This document shows, one piece after another, positions 7,302-14,357 of a stretch of 64,000 nucleotides of DNA (position 1 is the first letter of the stretch; each line of letters starts with the position of its first letter). Below the pieces are notes generated by a model. It made no database searches. It saw only the letters and a program-made list of their open reading frames with translations, and was not told the DNA's origin. This stretch comes from Zhongshania marina (lineage in GTDB: Bacteria > Pseudomonadota > Gammaproteobacteria > Pseudomonadales > Spongiibacteraceae). The position numbers and the translations under genes were made by a program. The stretch covers positions 1 through 64,000 of the forward strand of contig NZ_PQGG01000019.1 of assembly GCF_002915595.1 (NCBI RefSeq). The letters run 5' to 3'.

Positions 7302-8689
7302 ACTACATTCAGTTCATCGATACCCCCGAATTAATGGGGGATACCTTTCAAGGCGAAAGCCGCCAACCGATGCGAACCGTACTCACAGCAGCTTATGGGT
7401 TGCCACTTACTGACGACCAAACATCTTTTTTTAAGAAGGTAGCCGGTGGCCGAAACCCACCAAAAAAGCGAGTAAACGCACTTGCAATAGGTATAGGGCG
7501 CCGTAATGCTAAAACCGAAACAGTAATGAGCGTGGCCTTGTATATATGCGCAATAGAAGGCAGCAGCGAGCGCATACAATCGAGACTAAGCCCCGGCGAA
7601 TCTGCTGTTGTCGCTGTTATCTCACCAGACCGCAATCAATCAAAAATCGCTATGCAATACGCGGCGGGGATGGTTGAGCAATCCCCAGTCCTTCGCTCAA
7701 TGGTAATTCGGCAAGACAGCGAGTGCATAGAATTTTCAAATCGCACTCGGATCGAGGTTAATACCGCAAGCTTTCGCGCCGTACGTGGACGGACATTACT
7801 AGCATTAATACTAGACGAATGCGCCTTTTTCAGAACTGATAATAGCGCCAATCCAGACGTAGAAATTTATCGCGCCGCCGTACCGGGGCTTGCAACACTC
7901 GGCGGTATGGTGATCCTCATTAGCAGCCCTTACGCAAAGCGTGGATTGCTGTATTCAATGCATCAGGATCACTACGGCCGCGACAGCACCACCCTGTACA
8001 TCAAAGGCAGCACATTAGATTTTAACCCAACTCTTGACCCGCAGATTATTTACGACGCCTTACGTGACGACCCAGAAGCCGCCAAGTCTGAATGGCTAGG
8101 AGAATTTCGCTCAGACCTTGAAGCCTTCATTAGCCGCGAAGTAATTGAGTCATGCACCCGAACCAGCCCGCTTGAATTGCCATACAACAACAAGTTTCGA
8201 TATTTCGGTTTTGCCGATCCAGCAGGTGGTGGACAGGATGAGTTCACTATGGCCATTGGACACCATGAAGGCGATGTCACCATTGTTGATGTTGTACGCG
8301 GTTTAAAAGGCACACCAAGCGCAATCGTTGCCGAGTATGCGCAGCTATTCAAAGCCTACAAGGTCAGCTCCATTATTGGCGACCGCTACGCTGGCTCATG
8401 GCCTGCCGATGAATTTAAGAAGCACGGCATTACGCTAAACCATAGTGAGAAAGCAAAGAGCGATTTATATGTCGATTGCCTACCCATGCTTAACAGTGGG
8501 CGCGTAGAGCTGCCACCCGACACCATCCTTACCAACCAACTAACCAACCTAGAGCGCCGCACTAGCCGCTCAGGGCGCGACAGTATCGACCACCCAAGCG
8601 GCGGACATGATGACAGAGCAAACGCTATGGCCGGATTGGTGGCGACCAATGCCAAGCGTTCCAGGTACACCCTCGCCAATGTTTCATGA
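7298..8689 (+). CDS. terL: Terminase large subunit (packaging ATPase and nuclease)
   Basis: A 463-aa packaging motor. The ATPase part has a Walker-A variant GRRNAKT at residues 67-73 (the GxxxxKT form found in TerL proteins), and a Walker B plus catalytic Glu at ALILDE (169-174). A coupling-motif-like ILISSPYAKRG follows at ~207-216. The C-terminal RNase H-like nuclease keeps three acidic positions: Asp307 (FADPAGG), Asp362 (IIGDRYAG) and Asp438/439 (GGHDDRANA). The length is normal for a small TerL, and both activities look intact. It is unusual that no portal, protease or capsid gene follows, so it would have to load DNA into another phage's procapsid. Confidence 0.9.
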   Translation: MNYIQFIDTPELMGDTFQGESRQPMRTVLTAAYGLPLTDDQTSFFKKVAGGRNPPKKRVNALAIGIGRRNAKTETVMSVALYICAIEGSSERIQSRLSPGESAVVAVISPDRNQSKIAMQYAAGMVEQSPVLRSMVIRQDSECIEFSNRTRIEVNTASFRAVRGRTLLALILDECAFFRTDNSANPDVEIYRAAVPGLATLGGMVILISSPYAKRGLLYSMHQDHYGRDSTTLYIKGSTLDFNPTLDPQIIYDALRDDPEAAKSEWLGEFRSDLEAFISREVIESCTRTSPLELPYNNKFRYFGFADPAGGGQDEFTMAIGHHEGDVTIVDVVRGLKGTPSAIVAEYAQLFKAYKVSSIIGDRYAGSWPADEFKKHGITLNHSEKAKSDLYVDCLPMLNSGRVELPPDTILTNQLTNLERRTSRSGRDSIDHPSGGHDDRANAMAGLVATNAKRSRYTLANVS

Positions 8690-8726
8690 ACAGGATCACC
8701 AATACTTAACCTTTGAGGTAACACCT

Positions 8727-9077
8727 ATGAACTTAGCAGACCAAGCATACAACGATTATGTAAACGATTTAGAGAGCGGGAATTACCATCGCAAGAAAAA
8801 GCACAACGAAAGGCGCATTGATGAGGCGCGGCTGTATGGCGACATCATCCCCGATGGCGGCAAGGTCAGCGTTAGCCTAATCATGATGGATAGCATCGAC
8901 CAAATTCAGCAGGAGATTATGTCTAATTCAGCGCAGCGTGAACAAGATCGGCAAGACGCTATCCGCGACCACCACGCCGCAACACACGAGCAATGCTCAA
9001 AGCAGGACGCATACGACAGTTATGTTAATGATCTAACTAGCGGCAACTACTACAATCAATGGAGAAACCCAGCATGA
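8727..9077 (+). CDS. Small hypothetical protein with an internal repeat
   Basis: A 116-aa hydrophilic protein starting MNLADQAYN, preceded by GAGGT 6 nt upstream. The in-frame ATG at 8607 would lie inside terL and is not preferred. The motif AY(N/D)xYVNDLxSGNY occurs at residues ~6-19 and again near the C-terminus (~99-112), separated by a charged helical middle. A terminal repeat like this suggests two copies of a short binding helix. The stop overlaps the next start (ATGA at 9074-9077). No family is recognised; a packaging-associated adaptor is possible from position only. Confidence 0.65.
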   Translation: MNLADQAYNDYVNDLESGNYHRKKKHNERRIDEARLYGDIIPDGGKVSVSLIMMDSIDQIQQEIMSNSAQREQDRQDAIRDHHAATHEQCSKQDAYDSYVNDLTSGNYYNQWRNPA

Positions 9078-9694
9078 ACGAATTACGCCAAGTAATTGCA
9101 GACGCATTGTCTACAGACCTAACCTCTGCCCAATATCTTGATATACAAAATCAGATAGATACACGACGGAGAGAGGTATCTGCTCGCTTAGCTGCTATTA
9201 AGCCAGTTGGTAAGCATGGCGGCGAAGCAGGCCCCGAACGCCGCAAGGCTTTAATCAGCGGCACACCTGATGATGTTCGCGCCATCGAAAACGAGTATGC
9301 GGATCTCTCAATCGAGGCTGAACAGCTAGACATGCAGCGCCAAGCCATTCGGAACCGCCTTGATTCGGCCTCTCACAAGGAAGCAGCGGAAAGCATACCT
9401 GCAATGCTTAAAGACCTTGAATCACGAATGACAGCCATCGAGTCAACACGCGACCGGCTAAACACGCAGCTACAGGAGTTTGATTCAGCGTATAACGCAG
9501 TAGTCACAGCCAGAAGCATAGCTATTCGTGGCGGGCATATACCAGCAACACCCAAGCCTCGACTTGCTGAACGTATCCGAGCGTTTGCACCTTGGGCCGA
9601 ACACTTGAGAACGCGGGTATTTGGGCGGCATTGCGACCACTCCGAGGAGTTAGGAATAACCTTCTCGCAAGGGCATTTAGGCCAATCCCTTTAA
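9074..9694 (+). CDS. Coiled-coil hypothetical protein
   Basis: A 206-aa protein that starts at ATG 9074 (GGAG 9 nt upstream; ATGA overlap with the previous stop). Residues ~25-160 are almost entirely charged helix: IQNQIDTRRREVSARLAAIK, IENEYADLSIEAEQLDMQRQ and LESRMTAIESTRDRLNTQLQ. This predicts a long coiled coil resembling phage scaffold, tape or capsid-morphogenesis helpers. The C-terminal ~45 aa are basic. In satellites, late genes at this position sometimes encode capsid-remodelling proteins; there is no direct evidence for that here. Confidence 0.65.
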   Translation: MNELRQVIADALSTDLTSAQYLDIQNQIDTRRREVSARLAAIKPVGKHGGEAGPERRKALISGTPDDVRAIENEYADLSIEAEQLDMQRQAIRNRLDSASHKEAAESIPAMLKDLESRMTAIESTRDRLNTQLQEFDSAYNAVVTARSIAIRGGHIPATPKPRLAERIRAFAPWAEHLRTRVFGRHCDHSEELGITFSQGHLGQSL

Positions 9695-9720
9695 CTTATA
9701 ACTGTCAGCGCACTACCTAT

Positions 9721-9838
9721 GGTGGTGCCGCGTACCGCCGGTTTAGAGCGCGGGTAACATCACCGGCAGCCAGTGCCGCGAGGCCTCCTTTGCAGATGGC
9801 GGTGAACTGGTACTAAGCCCCTTAATTGGGGCTTTTTT
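9721..9838 (+). ncRNA. Candidate structured antisense-type RNA (C4-like)
   Basis: The plus strand folds into two hairpins followed by a terminator. Hairpin 1 pairs 9728-9732 (CCGCG) with 9749-9753 (CGCGG) and has an inner ACCG/CGGT. Hairpin 2 pairs 9770-9779 (CCAGTGCCGC) with 9799-9810 (GCGGTgaACTGG). The terminator is at 9815-9838. The layout recalls the C4/CI immunity RNAs of P1, P7 and P4-like elements, short RNAs that silence antirepressor or early operons. The family assignment is from memory of the general architecture and was not checked by a covariance search. Confidence 0.35.
9815..9838 (+). terminator. Rho-independent terminator of the satellite late region
   Basis: AAGCCCC-TTAA-TTGGGGC followed by TTTTTT is a classic intrinsic terminator. 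It closes the rightward transcription unit carrying the terminase and small genes, or the candidate RNA just upstream. Confidence 0.85.
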
Positions 9839-10204
9839 ACGCCTAGCCCTAAAATCCTCTTCTTTAGCTAAGCGGGAATTCCCGCTTTGCAGTAGTACGC
9901 GCGCGAGGCAATCAGCCACCAGCTCAAAGGTGGGATTTTCCGTAATTACAGCAGTACAGGCGGGAAGCAAGCAGCTTGAGAGCCCAAAATGTAGATTTAC
10001 CCTTAGCCCAACCCGATATGCAGATATGCACATCGTCACACGGGCAAACTACCGGCATCACGGTATTTAGAAACTATGCAGATATGCACAGTTGAAAGCC
10101 GAGCTCCAAACTGGACAATTTTGTCTAGTTTACAATTCCGAGAACCGGCCCTTTTAAGGGTGCCTTTTGAAAACTGACCCTTTCGGATTTAAGATCCAGA
10201 AGTA
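9839..10204. other. Non-coding stretch with a 16-bp direct repeat
   Basis: This 366-nt stretch separates the rightward satellite genes from the leftward csrA gene and contains no convincing gene. TATGCAGATATGCACA occurs twice, at 10017-10032 and 10075-10090, 58 bp apart start to start. CCCTTTTAAGGG (near 10150) is a palindrome downstream of csrA. The repeats could be operators or replication iterons. Confidence 0.5.
10017..10090. repeat. Pair of 16-bp direct repeats
   Basis: Two identical copies of TATGCAGATATGCACA start at 10017 and 10075. Each contains ATGCAnATATGCA, itself imperfectly symmetric, which fits a dimeric DNA-binding protein. The spacing is about five and a half helical turns. 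Confidence 0.6.
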
Positions 10205-10381
10205 TTAGCCGTCACTCTGGCGATCGTCTTCACTATCTAGCAATTCAGACCTAAGAACCTTCACCCACTCGGGAGCGTCAATTGATACCCGAACTTGGCC
10301 GCCATTAATTTGCCGAATGTGAACGACGATGTCTTCATCTATCTGGAACGACTCGCCAGAACGGCGCGTGATTGTAAGCAT
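10205..10381 (-). CDS. csrA: CsrA/RsmA-family translational regulator carried by the satellite
   Basis: A 58-aa RNA-binding protein. From ATG 10381 it reads MLTITRRSGESFQIDEDIVV, then HIRQINGGQVRVSIDAPEWV and KVLRSELL, aligning over its whole length with CsrA. Arg6, Arg7, Glu10, the APxxVxVxR signature and the RNA-contacting Arg44 fall at the canonical positions. AGAGG lies 8 nt upstream of this ATG, so the in-frame start at 10414 is rejected. CsrA dimers bind GGA motifs in mRNA leaders and alter translation or stability. It is convergent with the rest of the element and adjacent to the right attachment site. Sequence differences from housekeeping CsrA (Trp39, Leu43) mark it as a diverged paralogue. 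Confidence 0.9.
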   Translation of the reverse strand: MLTITRRSGESFQIDEDIVVHIRQINGGQVRVSIDAPEWVKVLRSELLDSEDDRQSDG

Positions 10382-10517
10382 ATCCTTTGCCTCTTTATCG
10401 TTAGTCCAAGCCAAAGAATAGCACTAGATAGCGGATTGATTAAACAGATCGAGACTGACTAAAGACAATTCAGCGGGAGATTGGAAATAAATTGCTTAGA
10501 TTAATTTATTCTAAGCT

Positions 10518-10539
10518 GCTACATATTTGCTACATATTT
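10518..10539. repeat. Putative integrase arm-type sites, right end
   Basis: Two head-to-tail GCTACATATTT copies (10518-10528, 10529-10539) lie 31 bp inside the right attachment copy. They are identical to the pair at 606-627 and in the same orientation, as expected for P'-arm binding sites of the integrase. Confidence 0.6.
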
Positions 10540-10570
10540 GAGGGTGGTTAGTAAACACTATCAAGGAGAG

Positions 10571-10657
10571 TGGTGCCCGGGGCCGGACTTGAACCGGCAC
10601 GACATTGCTGTCGGGAGATTTTAAGTCTCCTGTGTCTACCGATTTCACCACCCGGGC
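10571..10657 (-). tRNA. tRNA-Leu (UAA anticodon)
   Basis: An 87-nt gene on the minus strand with a 7-bp acceptor stem (GCCCGGG/CCCGGGC) and encoded CCA. The anticodon arm GGAGACTTAAAATCTCC gives UAA. There is a class II variable arm (CGACAGCAATGTCG), and the T-arm contains GTTCAAGTC. The 3'-terminal 57 nt (10571-10627) are the integration target duplicated at 443-499, so the satellite restores a complete tRNA. Confidence 0.96.
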
Positions 10658-10799
10658 TAAGGGGTTTGGCGTAGGCCAATGTGATATGCAGGACGCGGAA
10701 AAATACGCCGAAACTGCTTATGCGGTAGTGCTAAAAAAGCGTTCGCAGTCTACTTATACTGTCCTAAAAAATCAACGGCTTAGATCAGTTAATTACAGT

Positions 10800-13169
10800 T
10801 TAAGCTGCCACTTTTTGCAGCTTAACTTTGTGGGCGTCGCGTCTACGTACCAAAACTAGCAATCCTGAGGCTAATAGCAGCATTGCGACAAAGGGGTATT
10901 TTAATCCATAAACCAAAGGGCTTAGGCTGATTCGGGTCGCTAAACGCAGAGCGTCAGAGCTCGCAATGCGATCTGCAATTGGCGGCGAATACCGGTAATA
11001 GGCTGCGACAAATGCCTGCCCCCACTTATAGGGCAACAACACCTTGTCACGAAATTCACGCAGAATTTTAACGTCAGGAGCTAAATAGCTGCCATAGGCG
11101 GCAGTCGCAATAAAGCATGCTCCACCCCCGCCATTGCGCGACGAAGGCGTTGCTTGCGTCGATGCGGGAGTTGCAAGGGGGATCGGGTCAGCCCCGATTA
11201 AAGACGCCAAATAACTTGCAGCAGCCTCAGCGTTAATTAAGCCACTTCCCGTTACATCGTCTTTGCCCTCACTGGCCCGAAAACCTTTTACGTCGATTGC
11301 GGTGTTTGTTACTGACGCAATCAATTGCTCCGGACTAACCCCTGCATACGCTTCTTTGAATAGCGCAAATACCGCTGCCGCGTTTGGTGCCGCCGCCGAA
11401 GTACCATAAAAGTTTAGAAAATTGTCTGGCTCGCCGGCTTCTGAGGGCACTACCGACGACCCCAGCACCGTATTATTATTACCATCGATAGCGGCAAAAT
11501 GAGGAGCTGATCGTGTTTGCGGCGCGTATTGCCCATTACTATCAAACTGAATAGTGATATCACCACCACGCGAACTGAAGGGCTCTGGGTCAATTTCGAT
11601 AGTGTCATAGGCTTCAGGTCGATATTCAGGCGACTCCCACCACGGAACCGCTGCGACACTCGCAACGCCCCGCGCAGTTGAATGCCCCCACACTGACGGC
11701 CCGTTGTAATCGTATTCCACACTCACCAGCTCATCGCCAGTCAACAACAAGCGAAACTCTAGGGGTACGCCGCTTTGCTGAGGAATGTCACCCTGACTAC
11801 CATCAAAGTGCTCTACAGCAAGGTAAAACGTCTCAGGTGAAGCACCGGAGGTCAGTATGACAACTTCCGACGCATCTCCCCTCGGGTTTCCGGTCGTACC
11901 CTGTTCGTCGCTGCTGCGGGCATAAAAATGACGAGAGGACGGGTTTAATGCAGCGACGGATTCCGCCCTCGTTGCGTACAAATCCAAATCAATCTGTGCG
12001 CCATTGGCAGAATTTATCGAGCTGTTTGGTTGATTCCAGATAAGTACTGCGTAAACAGTTGAGTTAGCGGGAATACGCAACTCTAAAAATGCATCCTCCC
12101 CGCTATTACTCCAATTATGTAAATCATTACCACTGGGAAATCGACTAAGACCAGGCTCGTCAATATTCGCCACTAAGTCTCTGTAAACATAGCGATAGGC
12201 TTGGTCTCGATCGTTACCTGCCGCCGTTAAATAAGGAATGCCTTTGCTTACACAATTACTCGCCGCCAAAGCGGGCACATCGTCTTGATAAGCGCTTTCA
12301 TTGAGAAACAAAATATCATCAACCACGATATCAGCACGACCATTCGCGCAAAGCTGATCTATCGCATCGGCCATTTCTGCCCTGCTCCGCCCAGCCGCAT
12401 GAAAAATCATCGCCGCTCCGGGGGCCGCATCGTGGATTAATTCCCCCATTGCGGCGCCTTCGTCAGTGCCTTCAGGCACATCGTCTCGCAATATCGAGAT
12501 AAGAGCAGGAAGGTCGCCGCTATCTTGTTGCCGACTCCCCTGTAATATTCCCGCGTCAAACTGTGCGGGCACCGTGTTTCCGTCGCGGACAATTGAGGTT
12601 TGCGCAAAGCTGTCTGAAATAATACCAATAGTCTGCCCGCTACCATCAACACCAAGCGCACTCGCAGCCAAGTCGGAGCGCATTGCTTTTGGTGCTCGAC
12701 TGGTCACAGCGCCAACTCTTAGTATTGTTGGCGGCAAATAGCGGATCTCTCGAATGCTTTCATTCTCGGACAAACGCGATAAATCTGCAGCACTGCGAAT
12801 TTGAACGGTTGCTCGCTTGCCATCCTTAGCGAGAAAGGACAAAGCAATACCCTGCTCCTCCAAAAACTGGGGCAAGCCATCAGCTGTATTTAAAAACAAC
12901 TCAACGTCTACACCCCTAGTTGCTAAGCCCCCAATAAGGCGAGTCACCATCGGCCCAGCACTGTCAACAATGGGCTTTAGAGAAAGAGAGGCTATGTCGC
13001 TACTGGCACTATTAACGGCTATAGCCTTCAGGTGGCTATCCACCTTCGCGATAAAATCACCCAACTTTCTGTCCGCCTGCTTAATATTAGCGCTCGCCCA
13101 TACAGCGCCCCCAGAAAAAAGCAGGAACAGCACACAACAAACAATTGATGTCTTATTTTTGAAACTCAT
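10800..13169 (-). CDS. S53-like/subtilase-fold serine protease with CFI-box C-terminus
   Basis: A 789-aa exported protease. ATG 13169 has AAAGG 6 nt upstream. A signal peptide (residues ~1-25, ending AVWA-S) is followed by a propeptide-like region. The catalytic domain has Asp186 (IGIISDSFA) and Ser591 (FYGTSAAAP). At the position of the subtilisin HGT motif it reads [18 protein letters not shown], so Glu237 replaces His. Asp, Glu and Ser with an AAGN oxyanion segment match the S53-like branch of subtilase-fold peptidases. A jelly-roll-like insert precedes the Ser. The C-terminus has [15 protein letters not shown] (a CFI-box sorting signal), then a transmembrane helix (~755-780) and basic tail, suggesting surface anchoring or processing. 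It overlaps the upstream lipoprotein gene by 17 nt. Confidence 0.85.
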   Translation of the reverse strand: MSFKNKTSIVCCVLFLLFSGGAVWASANIKQADRKLGDFIAKVDSHLKAIAVNSASSDIASLSLKPIVDSAGPMVTRLIGGLATRGVDVELFLNTADGLPQFLEEQGIALSFLAKDGKRATVQIRSAADLSRLSENESIREIRYLPPTILRVGAVTSRAPKAMRSDLAASALGVDGSGQTIGIISDSFAQTSIVRDGNTVPAQFDAGILQGSRQQDSGDLPALISILRDDVPEGTDEGAAMGELIHDAAPGAAMIFHAAGRSRAEMADAIDQLCANGRADIVVDDILFLNESAYQDDVPALAASNCVSKGIPYLTAAGNDRDQAYRYVYRDLVANIDEPGLSRFPSGNDLHNWSNSGEDAFLELRIPANSTVYAVLIWNQPNSSINSANGAQIDLDLYATRAESVAALNPSSRHFYARSSDEQGTTGNPRGDASEVVILTSGASPETFYLAVEHFDGSQGDIPQQSGVPLEFRLLLTGDELVSVEYDYNGPSVWGHSTARGVASVAAVPWWESPEYRPEAYDTIEIDPEPFSSRGGDITIQFDSNGQYAPQTRSAPHFAAIDGNNNTVLGSSVVPSEAGEPDNFLNFYGTSAAAPNAAAVFALFKEAYAGVSPEQLIASVTNTAIDVKGFRASEGKDDVTGSGLINAEAAASYLASLIGADPIPLATPASTQATPSSRNGGGGACFIATAAYGSYLAPDVKILREFRDKVLLPYKWGQAFVAAYYRYSPPIADRIASSDALRLATRISLSPLVYGLKYPFVAMLLLASGLLVLVRRRDAHKVKLQKVAA

Positions 13170-13635
13170 CAAAAACCTTTATTGCCACGGCCATTTTGGG
13201 TGCAGAGCTGCTAATAGAAACAACGCTCACCCCATATATTTTAGATAGCGCCATTAATTGCTCGGCACTTTTCGCCCACAAATAAATTCGCTGATTGGCA
13301 GGGTTAATATAATCTACGCTATAGCCCGCCTGACGGATCTTTTCGATAATGGCATCGGTTTTCTCCTCCCAATAGCGAATATCCAACAGCAAGCCTTTTT
13401 CAGCGTCGATAAAATACCCTGGTGTTTGTATCGCCTGCTGCCACAAAGTATCGTCTAGTCGCAAAAATCTATCCAGCGGGGATTGGTATACCACGCGCTG
13501 AATCACATCGGCATCTTGCTTTGCAGCTTGGCGCTCAGACTCGTGATTGCTACAGGAAAGTAATAATCCGCCAAATGCCACAGCAATTAGCGCCACGTCG
13601 ACTACCGCAATTAATACCCCTCTGAATTTACTCAT
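13153..13635 (-). CDS. Putative lipoprotein partner of the protease
   Basis: A 160-aa protein directly upstream of, and overlapping, the protease gene. The N-terminus has a hydrophobic segment and a lipobox-like GLLLSC (Cys28). The C-terminal ~70 residues ([15 protein letters not shown] ... [20 protein letters not shown]) follow the same pattern as the protease's own pre-catalytic region ([15 protein letters not shown] ... [17 protein letters not shown]). This resembles the ferredoxin-like fold of I9/propeptide inhibitors. A membrane-tethered chaperone or inhibitor of the protease is my inference; no family is recognised directly. Confidence 0.6.
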   Translation of the reverse strand: MSKFRGVLIAVVDVALIAVAFGGLLLSCSNHESERQAAKQDADVIQRVVYQSPLDRFLRLDDTLWQQAIQTPGYFIDAEKGLLLDIRYWEEKTDAIIEKIRQAGYSVDYINPANQRIYLWAKSAEQLMALSKIYGVSVVSISSSAPKMAVAIKVFDEFQK

Positions 13636-13854
13636 AGCAATTCACCAGCCCAGACATACTCATAACAAGCATATCGACTGCAGCTCATTTGCAATGTAAG
13701 GGATTTACCTAGTGAGATTACGTAGCAGGCACGGTTGAGTTTGCGCCGGAACGATATGGAAACAGATTAAATAGCTTCGGTGGACAGTGGTTGGGTTTTA
13801 TTGTTGCGAAATAGTTGCGGTTAGTAGCCGCTTACTGGGAAAGTCTTTGAGAAA

Positions 13855-13928
13855 TGGAGGCGCGGGTCGGAATCGAACCGGCGTACACGGAGTTGCAGTC
13901 CGCTGCATGACCACTCTGCCACCGCGCC
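13855..13928 (-). tRNA. tRNA-Cys (GCA anticodon)
   Basis: A 74-nt minus-strand gene with acceptor stem GGCGCGG/CCGCGCC, anticodon arm GGACTGCAACTCC (GCA), T-arm GGTTCGATTCC and encoded CCA. It belongs to the Gly-Cys-Leu tRNA group downstream of pgsA, here interrupted before Leu by the protease locus. Confidence 0.96.
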
Positions 13929-13995
13929 TAAGTCACTTTGTAATACACATTTACTTGTGTACGCCGGTGTTGCCGGCTCTTTCAATCTCGCCGTA

Positions 13996-14097
13996 GGCAC
14001 TGGAGCTGCAGTCCGCTTCATGACCACTCTGCCACCGCGCCTAAATCACTTTGTAATACACATTACCTTAGGCACTGGTTTGCAATCCACTAGAGGG
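13996..14097 (-). pseudogene. Decayed partial copies of tRNA-Cys
   Basis: 14002-14041 nearly repeats the 5' half of tRNA-Cys (gcagtccgcttcatgaccac, then tctgccaccgcgcc) and is followed by the same flank (atcactttgtaatacacat) that follows the intact gene at 13931-13950. A shorter, more diverged echo (ggcactggtttgcaatcc) lies at about 14070-14090. The T-arm halves are missing, so these cannot fold as tRNAs. They look like leftovers of tandem duplication or of excised elements that used this tRNA. Confidence 0.7.
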
Positions 14098-14146
14098 AAC
14101 GCAGCGCCATACTGCATCGCAGGTGATCTGCTCCGCTGCGATATAT

Positions 14147-14222
14147 TGGAGCGGGAAAGGAGGCTCGAACTCCCGACCTCAACCTTGGCAAGGTTGCGCT
14201 CTACCAACTGAGCTATTCCCGC
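14147..14222 (-). tRNA. tRNA-Gly (GCC anticodon)
   Basis: A 76-nt minus-strand gene with acceptor stem GCGGGAA/TTCCCGC, D-arm AGCTCAGTTGGTAGAGC, anticodon arm ACCTTGCCAAGGT (GCC), T-arm GGGAGTTCGAGCCTCC region and encoded CCA. It lies 135 nt downstream of pgsA, the usual place in gacA-uvrC-pgsA gammaproteobacteria. Confidence 0.96.
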
Positions 14223-14357
14223 GTCACTTATACCTCGAGTTTTTACTTGATCTCTCAAGCCTGATTTTCAGCATTGAGCTGTGCTTCAGGAAGGCGCCTA
14301 TTCTAGTCAGAGATAATTTCCTGTCAAGGAAAGTCGCTGATTTAACGTAATTTTTTT

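Larger units (their letters stand above)
443..10627. mobile_element. Integrated phage-satellite-like element at tRNA-Leu(UAA)
   Basis: The element is bounded by a perfect 57-bp direct repeat (443-499 and 10571-10627) of the 3' part of tRNA-Leu. Plus-strand order: tyrosine integrase, three coupled small genes, an unknown 215-aa gene, an AlpA-like regulator, a small basic gene, a DUF3987 primase-like gene, terminase small and large subunits, two small genes, a candidate structured RNA and terminator. A minus-strand csrA paralogue sits next to the right end. Size (~10.1 kb) and the int/alpA/primase/terminase layout resemble P4-like or PICI-type satellites. No portal, capsid, tail or lysis genes are seen. 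The satellite assignment is inference from content and ends. Confidence 0.8.

Noticed and set aside
9743-10039. A 98-codon minus-strand frame opposite the candidate RNA
   Set aside because: The frame overlaps the structured RNA and terminator on the other strand and spans one of the direct repeats; its translation is not supported by a ribosome-binding site. Fragments look vaguely like conserved phage junk frames, so it is a shadow of the RNA region, not a gene.
10382-10414. Longer csrA start at 10414
   Set aside because: It adds 11 residues absent from CsrA proteins; ATG 10381 has AGAGG at 8 nt and begins with the canonical MLxxTRR.
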